Origin: Verticillium longisporum
Lineage: Eukaryota > Ascomycota > Sordariomycetes > Glomerellales > Plectosphaerellaceae
DNA: 64,000 nucleotides
Reading direction: 5' to 3'
Assembly (NCBI GenBank): GCA_019188255.1
Contig: JAETXT010000004.1
Coordinates: 3,720,001-3,784,000 of the forward strand
This document shows, piece by piece, positions 45,584 through 58,439 of the stretch. The notes below the pieces were generated by a model. The model worked only from the letters and a program-made list of their open reading frames with translations. It did no database searches and was not told the origin of the DNA. Position 1 is the stretch's first letter, and each line of letters begins with the position of its first letter. Both the position numbers and the translations under genes were made by a program.

Positions 45584-48448
45584 ATGCGTAAATATCACAA
45601 CGCCTGCGACCAATGTCGCAAGTCCAAGAGGGCTTGTGACGTTCCTCGACTTGTACTGCCAGAGCACGGCAGTGCCATATCTATCCTAGATCAAAGTCTC
45701 CGACGTAAGTGCCTCGCATCCCTCAATGAATCGGACTCCGGACATCCCGCACACAGTTACTCCCTATCAAAAGTTGTAACGCTCATCGCTGATTTATACT
45801 CAGCACCCAAGGTTCGACCATGTTCCTACTGTCAAAAGACGAACAAGACGTGTACCGTTGAATGGGCATGGTCACAACTCAAAGTTGCCAGTGCTATTGA
45901 AGCAGCCTCTCGCGGTGGCCTTGGACTCGACCATGCAAGTCGCTTCCCACATGTAACGCCGACAGAGCCATTCGCACATAATGAACCATGCCTTGGACAG
46001 GTGGCAAGCGAGGCTTCGTGGCAACGGACCAACCTCCAAACAAGTCCTCCCGCTGACCCAGCTATGGACTTTATCGATCTAGACGAGCCTCTCAACTTTC
46101 CCACCCAGCCGCAGGACATGCTACTAGTGAACTTTGAGGCCAACCTTTACGCCGGCACGCCTGAGCCTGTCGACATTTCAACCACGGAAACCGATCCTGC
46201 GACACCAGGGACGCTTGGAGTACTATTCCGGGAGTCCTCGGCCGGCCACGTACCTTTCGCCTGGCCTCCACCGCAACCAGACATTAATTATGACGCCCGT
46301 TTCAGTGTCTCCGAGTCGACAGAATTTACAAATCCCTTCGAATACTCATCTCAAGACTTGACGTCATCGCCCCTCTTTTCAGAAATGTCCGGATATCTTC
46401 CAGCAGAAAGACCAGGGGAGCGAGCATACAAGCGCCGGAGACGGAACCGCCGGCCTTCGAGCCCCTCACTGTCCCCCTTTTGCGCCTCCAACGCCCTCGT
46501 CTCCAGAACCAACAGCGGCTTCATCTCTACCAATCTTCTCCAAATTTACCACGACGTGCTCGAACACAGCCTCTCCTGCTGGCTCACCGAAGTGACATGC
46601 CCTTACAAAGGCGCCCGCGGCAGGGACGAAGGGCGCAGACTCGCCGAGTGGGGGCCTTCGTGGTCGAACCGCATATTTCACCGAACTGTCAAACTTGACC
46701 GCGCTGCGCAAACCGCGGGTCTGGTGAGAATTACGACATTAGAAGGCCGAGCTGCGGATAGAGCGCTCCATTTTGCCATCATGGCGTTTGCAACGCGGAG
46801 GGCGCAGGGAAGTCGGCGGCAAGGCGAAACCTATCCAGTCCCACGCTTTGCCTCACCGGATGAGACCTTTGACGAGCTTATGGAGGAGAGCTTCGATCGT
46901 GACCTGCAGCGATACTTTTGGAACCAGGCCAAGAAGGCGCTGCAGGAGACGGAACACATCGAGTGCTACAGGGTCGCAGCTGCTGAGATGGTACTCAGCC
47001 TCGCGCAGAGGCCATGGGCGCAGGATGACGTCGATGACTTTCTCGGCGAGCGTGCGCGTGCGCGAACTCCGGATGGTGCCTTCGAGACAGGGTCAATCAT
47101 GTCAAGAATCGCGCGCGCCATCTCGAGGGACGGCCCTCCCGTCCATATTGAGAGGGCTACTCGAAAAATGCACATTCTCAAGTCTCGCTTCATCTCAGCT
47201 AGCAGAAAGGCAGCCAAGGCACAAGGGCGCGCTGCGACCCAAGACCTGTATATCATGACACCCGAAAACGAGACGACAGTCGGATTACTCTACTGGCTCG
47301 CCGTCATGTTCGACACGCTCTCCTCGTCCATGGACGAGCGTCCCGTGACGGTGACGGACGAAGACTGCCAGCACGACGACCTCCCGCCCAGCGAAGCAGA
47401 AAATGACAGGTGGCATGTCGACCTCTTCATCAAAGATACGCTAGAAGCGCCCTCTCAGCGCCTACGCTGGCCGTGCTCCTACGAAGACGCTGCCGAGGCC
47501 GTGACACGCTCAGGTCCCGTCAAGGTCCTACTGTACCGCCACGTCTCCTACCTTCAGACCCTCCTCCGGCGCGGCCAGACGGGCGCGCGCATCGAGGAGA
47601 CTCTCGCGGCCACGACGTCGCTCTACCGATACTGGAACGTCACGCACGGCGCCTTCTTCCGCGACCTGCTGCGCGACTTTGACGCCGTGCCTGGCCGCAT
47701 ACGGAGCTGGTTCTTCTGCATCTCCGCCCACTGGCACCTCGCCGTGCTCATGTTTGCCGACCTCGTCGAGCAGATTGACGACGAGGGCCTCGGTCTGCCG
47801 TCAGCGGGGCGCAGGCGCGCCGCTGCCAGGATGGTGGCCGCCATGCGGGAGACGAGCGTCAGGGAGCTGGCGGACCTGGCGAGCGTCGCGACACCCCGAG
47901 CGGCGGGCACGGAGCCGCACCTGCCGGGCTTCCACCACGCCGTCAATGAGGGGACCGTCCTCGCCGAGCCGTGGACCATCATCCTCATTAGGGCCTTCTC
48001 GCGGGCGGCAGTGCTGATCATGGAGGAGGCGGACAATTATCGACGGTACGGCCTGGTGCGGTCGTGGGGCGGGCCGCATGAAGGGTGGAACAGCCTCAGC
48101 CTCGAGCGCGCTGACGACTGCATCCGGACGCTGTTCTACCTGGGGAAAAAGTCGGACATGGCGAGGCGTGTGGCTGATATCCTCTCCGACGCGCTGGCAT
48201 CCCTCCGTCTCGCCGATGACGGACCACCGCTCAGTGGTCATGGCGGCGACGGCGCGGCCGGCCGAGGCGGCGGCAGCAGCACATCGCTAGGAAGCGAGGG
48301 CAAATCGGCAGCGGCTGGGAGTTCCTCAACCGAAAGCTGGACGGCGGCGACGGGGAGCGATATTGCGTCGACAGGCGGTTGGGGCGAAACGGGAACGTAC
48401 TGGAATGTATCATCTATAGGGGGTGCGGGTTTGGCGATTTGCGGTTGA
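45584..48448 (+). CDS. Zn2Cys6 fungal transcription factor with long zinc-cluster linker
   Basis: Exons are 45584..45704 and 45804..48448. The 99-nt intron (GTAAGT ... CTCAG) is a multiple of three and has no stop, so it can be overlooked. The protein is 921 residues. The cluster reads CDQCRKSKRAC, then 28 residues, then CSYCQKTNKTC (Cys 8, 11, 18, 47, 50, 57). The linker between the third and fourth Cys is much longer than the usual 5-12. A middle region resembles the fungal-specific transcription factor domain (YWLAVMFDTLSSSMDERPV, SWFFCISAHWHLAVLMFADLVEQ). The C-terminus is Gly/Ser-rich. It probably regulates the adjacent hydrolase and BVMO genes. Start 45584 places the cluster at the very N-terminus, as is common. 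Confidence 0.9.
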   Translation: MRKYHNACDQCRKSKRACDVPRLVLPEHGSAISILDQSLRRKCLASLNESDSGHPAHSYSLSKVVTLIADLYSAPKVRPCSYCQKTNKTCTVEWAWSQLKVASAIEAASRGGLGLDHASRFPHVTPTEPFAHNEPCLGQVASEASWQRTNLQTSPPADPAMDFIDLDEPLNFPTQPQDMLLVNFEANLYAGTPEPVDISTTETDPATPGTLGVLFRESSAGHVPFAWPPPQPDINYDARFSVSESTEFTNPFEYSSQDLTSSPLFSEMSGYLPAERPGERAYKRRRRNRRPSSPSLSPFCASNALVSRTNSGFISTNLLQIYHDVLEHSLSCWLTEVTCPYKGARGRDEGRRLAEWGPSWSNRIFHRTVKLDRAAQTAGLVRITTLEGRAADRALHFAIMAFATRRAQGSRRQGETYPVPRFASPDETFDELMEESFDRDLQRYFWNQAKKALQETEHIECYRVAAAEMVLSLAQRPWAQDDVDDFLGERARARTPDGAFETGSIMSRIARAISRDGPPVHIERATRKMHILKSRFISASRKAAKAQGRAATQDLYIMTPENETTVGLLYWLAVMFDTLSSSMDERPVTVTDEDCQHDDLPPSEAENDRWHVDLFIKDTLEAPSQRLRWPCSYEDAAEAVTRSGPVKVLLYRHVSYLQTLLRRGQTGARIEETLAATTSLYRYWNVTHGAFFRDLLRDFDAVPGRIRSWFFCISAHWHLAVLMFADLVEQIDDEGLGLPSAGRRRAAARMVAAMRETSVRELADLASVATPRAAGTEPHLPGFHHAVNEGTVLAEPWTIILIRAFSRAAVLIMEEADNYRRYGLVRSWGGPHEGWNSLSLERADDCIRTLFYLGKKSDMARRVADILSDALASLRLADDGPPLSGHGGDGAAGRGGGSSTSLGSEGKSAAAGSSSTESWTAATGSDIASTGGWGETGTYWNVSSIGGAGLAICG

Positions 48449-48752
48449 ACCAGGGTAGCTGCTGGCGCAATGGCAATGGGATGGGACAAGTCAAAATGCA
48501 GAATACTTGTAATCATGACGAATAGCTCAGATCTTCCGATACTGTCATGAGTGTATGTATGTTTCAAAACACGATTTGGTTCACACAAGACAGCAGAACC
48601 ACGACAACAAATATGAAGGTGCCGATCGAATGGCGTGACGCTCGAATTTCAGACTATGATCGGATATGATACAAGCTTCAATAACTTCCGACATACGATA
48701 TTGGTCATGACGGCTCCGCTGCAGGCAACTCCATGGCGACACCACGCGCCGC
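48449..48752. other. Convergent 3' intergenic region
   Basis: 304 bp between the Zn2Cys6 gene and the acyl-CoA synthetase. Nothing beyond 3' flanks is seen. Confidence 0.5.
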
Positions 48753-51000
48753 TTACAGCTTGGCCTTAGTCGAGGTCTCGGCCTCAACCTCGGCGTACAT
48801 ACGGTCAATCTCGGCGCGGAAGGCCTTGGCCGTCTGCGGTCTCTTGAGCTTGAGCCTGCATCGACATGATTAGTAAAAGTCTTATTGTCAAGAAAGCACG
48901 CGAGTACATACGTCGGTGTCAGGAGCTCGTTATCGATCGTGAAGGGGTCGATGGCCAGGTGAATGGCGCGCACGCGCTCGTAGCTGTTGAACTTGTGGTT
49001 GCGGCCAATCTTGTCAATCTCGGCGAGCAGCGCCTTCTTGACCTTGGGGTCCTGCGCGGCGGCCTTGAGGGCGGCCGTGTCGGTCTTGTCAATGGTCTTC
49101 TTGAGCTGCTTGCTCGCAAATGGCGCAAAGTTCTCGGGGTCGATGCCAAAGACGGCGACGAGGGTGGACTGCTGGGGGTCGCCGTGGACGTAGGCCGTGG
49201 CGAGAAGGCTGGAGCTGCCGAGGTAGACGTTCTCGATGCGCTGGGGGAGATGTACTCGCCCTGGGAGAGCTTGAGGACGTTCTTCTTGCGGTCGACAATC
49301 TTGAAGCGGCCGAGGCTGTCGACCTCGGCAATGTCGCCAGTGTGGAACCAGCCGTCGGCGTCGATGGTCTTGGCCGTCTCCTCGGGGTTCTTGTAGTACT
49401 CCTTGAAGATGTTGGGTCCGCGGAGGAGCAGCTCACCGCGAGGGTTGGGCTTGTCGGTGACGTTGTACTCCAGGTCGGGAACAGACTCGAGGCAGATCTC
49501 GTTGCAGTAGCAAGGGGCGCCAATGTTACCGGTGGAGAAGTCCGTCTTGTGCTGGACAGAGGACACGGCGTACGACTCGGTGAGACCGTATCCCTGCATG
49601 AAGTTGTTGCCGAACGCAGCGCGGAGGAACTCCTGGACCTCAGGGTCGAGCTGAGCACTGCCGCTGATCATGCTGTGAGCCTTGGTGAGACCGACGGCAG
49701 CCCTGACCTTGGGGGTCCAGATCTTGTCGTAGAGGAAATGTGTGTTGTGGGCCTTGCCAGCGGGCAGCTTCATCGAGGCCTTCTTGGTGTCGATGGCGCG
49801 ACGGGACAGAGCGCCCTTGAAACCGTCGGCCTGAACCGTGGCCACCTTGATAGCCGAGTTGAAGCGGTTGAAGAGGCGAGGCACGGAGATGAAGCCGGTG
49901 GGCTGTAGAATCTTCATGTCATCGACGAGGCCGAGCACATCGCCGCGGAAGAAACCGATGCTCGCACCTTCTGCCAGGGCAATGGCATCAATCATGCGGC
50001 CGTAGATATGAGCCACAGGCAGGTAGGACAGGTGAATGTCGACGTGAGAAACGGTAGAGAAGGCCCTGCCGCCGGACACGGCAGCGACGGCGTTGGCGTG
50101 GGTCAAGACAACACCCTTGGGGAGTCCGGTGGTGCCGGATGTGTAGTTGATGGTCTGGAGATCCTCGGGGCGAGGGGGTGCATGGGGCGGCCAGAGCGGA
50201 GACCAATGGCCTCGACATCGGCCATGGAGTAGATCTTGATGCCAAGGTTGGCAGCAATGTCGGTCAGGACGGAGAGCTTGGAGTGGCCGGCCTGTTCACC
50301 GGCATCGAGGGCATCGAGCGAGATGAGGGCCTTGAGGGTGGGCAGTCTCGGGGCGAGCTTCAGGAGGGTGGCAATGTGCGGCAGCGAGGTGACGACGGTG
50401 GTCAGCTCGGCGTGGTTGATGATGTACTCGGTGGTCTCGGGACCCAGGGTCTCGTAGAGGGAAATGGTGTAGAGAGACTGCGAGGCAGCAGCAAGGTCTG
50501 GATATGGGGATCAGCATTTCTGTCATCTGTTTCCCATGCATGGCACTCCGTGTCTCTCGCCATTGTAACGTACCGGTGATGTGCCACTCGGGGCGGTTCG
50601 GCGACCACAGGCCGACACCGTACTTCTCTCGGGTCTCGCCGAGCTCGCGGTGGACCTCGACGAGCCCAGCGCCAAAGTTCTTGCGGCGCTCGGCGACCTC
50701 ACTGTAGGAGATCCAGGTGTACTTGTTCTCCCAGTCGCGCGTCGCCGGGTCCCAGGCACGGTGGCCGAGGCAGCGCCAATTGGGGTACTTTTGGGCGGCA
50801 GCCTCAAAGGTGTCGTGCATGGTCTGGATGTTGGGGTCGAGGGTGGTCATCAGAGGACCGTCGCGGGCGCGCCAGTGGCGGTAGATGGCGGAACGACCCT
50901 CCTTCTCGGCGCCCGGGATGGGGAGGCCATAGGGAGAGCCGGGCGGCGGGGGCGCAGACAGCTTCTTGATGAGCGCGGCGGTGTCGACGGCGGGAGCCAT
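48753..51000 (-). CDS. FAA1: Long-chain fatty acid-CoA ligase (two frameshifts at homopolymers)
   Basis: Activates long-chain fatty acids to acyl-CoA through an acyl-AMP intermediate; eukaryotic LACS/Faa1 type. Exons are 51000..50574, 50497..48912 and 48855..48753. Motifs: the AMP-binding P-loop YTSGTTGLPKG, GYGLTESYAVSS, DGWFHTGDIAEVD, DRKKNVLKLSQGEYISP and C-terminal LTPTLKLKRPQ. Two one-base deletions break the frame. At 50174-50178 (G5 on plus) the frame changes between GLRSGRPMHP and RPEDLQTINYTSG; at 49243-49247 (G5) it changes between GEYISP and RIENVYLGSS. Adding one base at each gives exactly 705 residues, normal for the family, so consensus errors are favoured. The symbol is by family; FAA4-type paralogues are not distinguished. 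Confidence 0.92.
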
Positions 51001-51510
51001 GTTGGCGAGGTTGTGGTGATAGGATGCTTAGGGAGGGGCCTTGGGGAGGAGAAGGAGGGGATGGTCGCAAACGGAGCGAGGGGAGCACAAGGGCTGTGGA
51101 TGGATGCCCAATCGTATCGAAATTGGAAAAGATACAGGAGGAAGAAGAGGACGAGGATGGGCTGGGCGACGATGAATGGAGGGCTTCTCGACCTGGAGTT
51201 GAAGATGGGAAGGACAGAGATGAAATGAGGAGAAAGACTCCAGAGGCTCGGACTGCTTTCCTTGGACGACGTGAAGGCCGAGGAGCTCAGGGCCAATCCT
51301 CAGCTGTGCCTCGGCACCTCCACAGTGGGCCTGTGGGCGCCCCGCCACAGCCTGGGGTTTCCGCACTGCGCCCTGTGTGACTACAGCAGAGAAGCCGTCG
51401 CCCTAGGCCCAACCTGGTGCTCGTTCCCCGTTGCAAACCGAGGCGCAGGTGCGAAAGGAGGAAGATGACTTATCAGTCGTTGCGAGCTCGCCATGTTGGA
51501 ATGCATGGCG

Positions 51511-51568
51511 GCATGCATGTCTTGGTGTTTGCATGCATGTCCTGTGTTTGCATGCATGTCTTGTGTTG
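51511..51568 (+). repeat. Three imperfect copies of a 19-20 bp unit beginning GCATGCATGTC
   Basis: Each copy starts GCATGCATGTC and is followed by a TTG/GTGTT-rich spacer. The core GCATGC is palindromic. Probably a small minisatellite. Confidence 0.85.
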
Positions 51569-51726
51569 TCATGTTTGGCATGCGAGAGGCACCATAAGCT
51601 AATGGCTTTACAGCAGTCTTCAGCATAGCATTTAGGAACCCACAGTGCTGTTGCCCCCTTAAGCCGCGCCTGACATGCTGACCTTGAGTACCGCCTTAGG
51701 TAATACCGCCCAGATCACCAGGATGC

Positions 51727-51795
51727 TACCTACCTACCTAGGTAGGTAGGTACGTACCTAGGTAGGTAGGTACGTTCCTAGGTAGGTAGGTACCG
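51727..51795. repeat. ACCT/AGGT microsatellite forming nested palindromes
   Basis: Runs of CTAC/CTAGGTAGGTAGGTAC recur with a 20-bp higher-order period, three times. CCTAGG and GTAC centres make it self-complementary, so it could form a cruciform. Similar AGGT-rich tracts also occur at 30576-30602 and 54575-54590. Confidence 0.9.
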
Positions 51796-53398
51796 TTCTG
51801 CTGAATACATAAGACAATAGACTCGTTCTCAAACTTCACTCAGCTGACATGAGATCTCTCTCTATTCGTCTGCTCAATGCTAAATGCTCTCACCTCAGCC
51901 ATCACCGTCCTTCCGATCCTCAACCATCCAACAGCAAATAAGAGAAGCTAGAAATCGTGCTTACGCTGACCCTCAACCGGAAATGAGATACCCCAGCTTT
52001 CACATGCAAGGATCTGTCCTTAGCACCGCTCGCCCCGGTTTCTCTGGCCAATACCGGCGAGCCACAAGCGACCCGACCCCGATGATCGCCCATCCGATCC
52101 CTCCGATCCGGGTGCCGGTCTTCACAGCTGCCCGCTTTCTTCGAGCGCGCAGTCGTGCCGTTCGGCGACGCGGGTCGACCTGGGTTGAGCGACAAAGCCA
52201 CCATTGCGTAACTAATGGGAAGTCGGATTGGACACTGCTAAATGGGACCTCTCCCTTTCGAGTCCATCCTACCAGAAGGTCATCCTACCAGGAGGCCACG
52301 TCTTAGGTAAAACGCCCACCCATATGTACGCTCCCATTTTCCTTCCATCATTCGACCTCACATCGTCGACATGCCAAGACGAACCAACCCGCCATCTGGT
52401 CTCTACACCTGGGGACGTCTCTCTCTCTCTCTCTCTTACGCCCGGCAGATCGGCTCTCGCAACCCTCTCCGTCTGAGCCATCCGATCATTTGAACCAACA
52501 GACCTGAAGACCTGAAGACCGAAGCGCATCGTCTTGGCATGCTGAAACTGGTCCTGACGTCAAACTTCAGGCGATGCCCTTCTAGGCATCGCACTCGAGT
52601 CGAGTCCTCATGAACGACTTAGGGCTGACAGTCAAACTTGCCGACTTGATCGGAGCTCGGCCTGGTGGAGTCAGTGCTTGTCCTGCCTGCCTAGACAATG
52701 AGCAGGTCGGAACAGAGCGCGCTCCCCTGAATGTCGATGCAGCGCATACCGTACCTTTGAACCAACCCTGCCATGTTGCTATTTTGACGTCGACTCGCTT
52801 GAACATGCAGCGATCATAGCATGGAGGCAAATTGGTAGTCAGGCAGCCCGCCCGCCAATCACCCATCCCATCTTCGCTGGGTCCCCAAACGCATGGGCAC
52901 GCCCCGACAAGTCCGTTGGTGCGGGTTGACCCTCAACCCTGGCCATCCGCCCCCGCGTGCCTCCCCACGCCTTATGCGCCCCCCAGCCCAGAAGTCGTAA
53001 GGGGGGCACGATACCACCCGAGTAACGAAACAGACGACGGGGGTCCTCTCACCAGACAAAAGCGTCTCGACTGCCGCCGCCCCCCTGATGAACTGCTTGG
53101 CATTGTCGTGAATATCTATCGTCTCGACTCCCGTGCTTTGCAGGTTTCATTCTCTCTCATCTCTGTCTCTTCCTCTCTTTACCTCCCTCTCTTTCCATAC
53201 TCCTCATCCCGCCTCTCGTTCCAGCAACCTCGTTGAGCAGGGCTCTCGTATTCGACAATTCTCCTTTCGTTGTACATCTTTACTCGTCAAAAGTGAGCTT
53301 GCCGGTTGAGTTCGCTGGAGAATAATTGGGAAACGTTCCGATCGCTTTACGATAAGACGACACGAATACGCAGCCAAACATACAAGAACCAAAAAAAA

Positions 53399-54044
53399 AT
53401 GGCGATTAATCTGATGCTTCCTCTGAGGGTCGTCCAGGCCTTCCTGGCCATGGCCGTGCTCGTCCTGTCGGCCTTTGGTACGTCCAACTCGCCTTTCGTC
53501 GCTCACCACGGGCGTCACTAACGCGCAGCAGTGGCCAACTGGTACAACTTGAGCACTCTGACGGCGTCGCCGCCGCAGATCAACTTTCTCATCGTCTCGC
53601 CCCTGATTTCTCTCCTGTCGATTGTCTATCTGGAAGTCGTCCCGCGTTACGCTCCACGTGGTGAGTTGCTTCCTGTTCATCTCCCACATCCGAGACGCTC
53701 AGTCCGCATCAAGATGAGAGGGACCATGCTAACACGAGAAAGCGTCCCACCCCTGGGCCGCCATGGCGTGCGAGTTCATCAACACGCTCTTCTACTTTGC
53801 GGGCTTCATCGCGCTGTCCGTCTTTCTGGGCCGTCTGCGATTCTGCCGTGGCTCCGTGTGCGGCGCGGCGCGGGCGGACGCCATTTTCGCGGCGGCGCAG
53901 TTCGTCGCGTGGTCGGCCTCGGCGGCGCTCACGGGCAAGATTGTGTTCAAGGGCGGGCTGAGGCGCAAGGCGGCGCCGGGACCCGTGCCTGCGCCTTCGG
54001 GGCTCGCGCCGCCGCCGCCGGTGAAGCAGGAGGCTTATGCGTGA
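53399..54044 (+). CDS. MARVEL-type four-helix membrane protein
   Basis: Exons are 53399..53477, about 53532..53660 and 53743..54044, giving about 169 residues. Four hydrophobic segments are visible: LPLRVVQAFLAMAVLVLSAF, INFLIVSPLISLLSIVYLEV, MACEFINTLFYFAGFIALSV and DAIFAAAQFVAWSASAAL. This spacing, with WYN after the first helix and a short polar C-terminus (APPPPVKQEAYA), is typical of fungal MARVEL/Nce102-like proteins of the plasma membrane. The acceptor of intron 1 is ambiguous by one codon (CAGCAG). Start preceded by an A-rich run (AAAAAAAAATGG). Function beyond membrane organisation is unknown. Confidence 0.75.
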
Positions 54045-55352
54045 ACGTTGGTGGGGGGACGGCAGAAGACGCGATGAACGGTGGGGTGGTGGGTTATGTG
54101 TCGGGACGAAAGTTCACAGTGACGGCGAATCTGCTCAGAATGCGAGCGGCAGTGCGACTGCCGCTGGCGATGGTTAGCGCTCGTAGGTGTCATCCAAGAG
54201 GGGCGTTCAGTTAGTCCGCGAATTGGATCATCGTAATGCATCTGGTCTGTGTTGGGTGGACGTAGTCAGATGAGGGACTAGTGATGGCGATAATGATGAT
54301 GCATTATGATGAATTTATTGGAAAGGATGATGAACCCCTGCTCGTCAGGGTGGAGTAGTTTGCTGTGCGGTCACCCATCATTCGCTTTCGGCAGCTCGCC
54401 CTCTCCTGCTGTGTCCTGCTGTGTCCTGCTGTGTAGGTACCATCTGCTGCCTCACCGAGCGAAACTACCCCTCCATTCCCCACCAAACCCTGTTGGGTGC
54501 CCCTGCTTGTGCCCCTCCTTTTTCCCCCCCCCTTTTTTTCCCTTCTTCTTATGACTGGGGCTTTTTGGTCAGTCAGGTAGGTAGTACCTTTTGCGCAACG
54601 ATGGCAGGCACAGGGGGCTCGTTCTTACCGGCTCAGGTCTGGTCTATTCGTGAGGCAACTGCCATGGCGCCTTGTCATATCCCGAAGCCTCTTCTGCCTC
54701 TGCTCTCCCACGCCCCTATGCCCATGCCGCTGAGCCTAACACTGAGGGACTTCTCTTACACCTTCAAATCCCGAATTGGATCATCGTGGCCCGCCAGCGC
54801 GGGATGTCGCCTGTCACGACCTTCTTCAAAGGAGCTATGGCATTTTCGCGTCGATGGCGTGCTCTGCGCCAACCCCACACCGTTTCCTATATCGGACTCT
54901 AAACGCGTTGGACTGGACCCCGACTCGCCGACTCGTCCACTCACCCGCGTCGCCAGCCCTCAGAAAGACATGCGATCATCGCCCCCGTGGCTCAAGCCAT
55001 CGGGTAATCTGTGCCTGTGCCTGTGCTGCAGCACCTCGTCACTCGACGGAGAGGTGGGGGGAGGGGCTAAGCTGCGTTTCCCATCCGACAGGCCTAGCGG
55101 CCGAGGGGCTGGCTTTCTCTCTGCTGGCCCCCTCGATGGCATCATGTCCTCACCAAAACCTGAGCACCTCCCCTCCTCTCGGCCGACCTGACTTGCCTCT
55201 GCTCCTCACCTCTCTCGCTCTCCAGCTTGTGACGCCTACCCTTTTCCAAGCAGCCCTCTCTCTCGCGACGTCCACAGAGACCGATCGCGAACTTCGCCGC
55301 ATCTCTCTCTCTCTCTCACACATCCACCCCACACTTTCACAACGCTGTAGCC
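54045..55352. other. Intergenic between MARVEL gene and sulfhydrylase
   Basis: About 1.3 kb. It includes a three-copy 10-bp repeat at 54405-54434, a T/C-rich tract at 54510-54550 and a TCTCTC run just before 55320. A frame of about 250 codons at 54421-55191 is low in information and judged non-coding. Confidence 0.5.
54405..54434 (+). repeat. Three perfect copies of a 10-bp repeat (CCTGCTGTGT)
   Basis: Exact tandem triplication between MARVEL gene and sulfhydrylase. No function suggested. Confidence 0.9.
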
Positions 55353-57021
<1,669 letters not shown>

Positions 57022-57635
57022 GGTTGTGACGGTGATGAAGATATGTTGATAAACGAATGAATACCCATGATTACTTTGCCAGTCATCTCTCAATACTCTC
57101 CCTGCTTTGGTGTTCATTTTCTATGCCTTGCAGTGAACATGTCTGTTCTGGTCTTCGCCTTGATGAAATATCATAATATTCGCAAAACGCTTCGTATTAC
57201 TCCAGGGGTCTCCCAGCCGCCACACCACCAAAGTCCCAGACAGGCCGTATACTGCGACCTAACAAATCGCTGCGCTTCAAATAACACATGGGTTATGCGT
57301 TAACTCAGAATGTACATACCTCTCTGTTTCACTCCCACTTAACACTTCCTTTCGGCCCATGGTATGGCCGCGTCTCAGGAGACTTGCCTGGTTCAGAAGG
57401 GTGTGTTCAGCCATAGCTGGTATTGCGTTGTGCATTTTGAAAGCTGTTCCCGGCTCCAGGGAGTAATAGCTTTCTTTGAGGTTTCGGTCGAGTGGTCATA
57501 ACTATATTGACGCCAGCCCTCGCGTCAGTTCCGGTACTCGTTAGGGCGGTTTCGTCATGCAATCAGCGCTGGTGCGTACTATCCATGCGTGGGTAGTCAT
57601 CAAGCAAGTGGTATAGACGAGAGGGGCCAAACGCA
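57022..57635. other. Convergent intergenic region
   Basis: About 610 bp of 3' flanks between the sulfhydrylase and the kinase fragment. No gene is seen. Confidence 0.5.
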
Positions 57636-58439
57636 CTACTCCATTACAGGCTGCCATGCCCAATACGGGTCGTTCGTGTCACCATTGCCTTTTTCTAGAC
57701 ACCTTGATAGAAATTTGTTGACGTCGTGAGAAGTATGCCTGGCTTCACGGTCAGGGTCGAGCATCCGGTCCCGGATATAGTCGAGAAAGTCGACTATGAG
57801 CGATTCGCCATCACCGATCCGCCCTTCTGTAATCAGCTTTCGAAGCCACTACGCCGATGCCGTTAGTCAAATGCCCAAATGCAAGGGCAAGAAGTCGGCA
57901 TGTGAGCTCACCTTCAAGACACTATTCTTGACTTTGGATTCTTCCTCTGGCTGTGGCATAGGGTTGATGTCTTCAGCCCATACCAGGCTCATAGAAAGCG
58001 AAAGCGGATTTTTTGATCGTCTTGCGTTGGTGATCGGCGACTTTTTGAAGCGGTTGTCTTCGTTCCATGCTTTGCTTGCAGATTTACGGGCATTCTCTTT
58101 TTTAAGCTTCTTGGCAAATGTGCTGACGCCCACGTGCCCACGTATTGCCCACGTAACCAGCTCACAGAACACGCAATCAAGGGACCAAATGTCCGACTCA
58201 ATGGACACCTTAAGATCATTCCCGTCATATTCTGGTGCTCGATACGGCCCAGGGTTCGTATTCGACATGTTCCGAGAGCGGGAAGGATTGCGATGCGTCT
58301 CCGACAAGCCAAAGTCTGACAGTTTCAGAATGCCGGATGTTAGACGCATGTCCATTTTGTTCCTGGTCTCCTCTGGCCCAAAGTAGAGAATGTTCTCGGG
58401 CCTGATGTCGCCATGATGGCAGGACCGAGGCTCACCCAT
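57636..58439 (-). pseudogene. Protein kinase catalytic-lobe fragment lacking the N-lobe
   Basis: Exons 58439..57912 and 57848..57636 join across a 63-nt intron with a TGACTAAC branch site. The catalytic loop reads HGDIRPENIL (HxD with Arg replacing the usual Lys), then DFGLSE, YRAPEYDG and ESDIWSLDCVFCELVTW, so the C-lobe is present through subdomain IX. A C-terminal extension ends WQPVME. Upstream of the first ATG the frame hits a stop within 30 bp, and I find no Gly-rich loop or VAIK-type Lys in the next 500 bp. It is therefore a truncated relic, or its first exons are unrecognised. It resembles the fungal kinase-like domains often found in accessory regions. Confidence 0.6.

Larger units (their letters stand above)
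51001..53398. other. Intergenic with two tandem-repeat tracts
   Basis: About 2.4 kb. It contains the CATGCATG-type repeat at 51511-51568 and the palindromic AGGT/ACCT tract at 51727-51795. The remaining open frames show no recognisable motif. The end (53140-53230) is CT-rich, consistent with the leader of the MARVEL gene. Confidence 0.55.
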
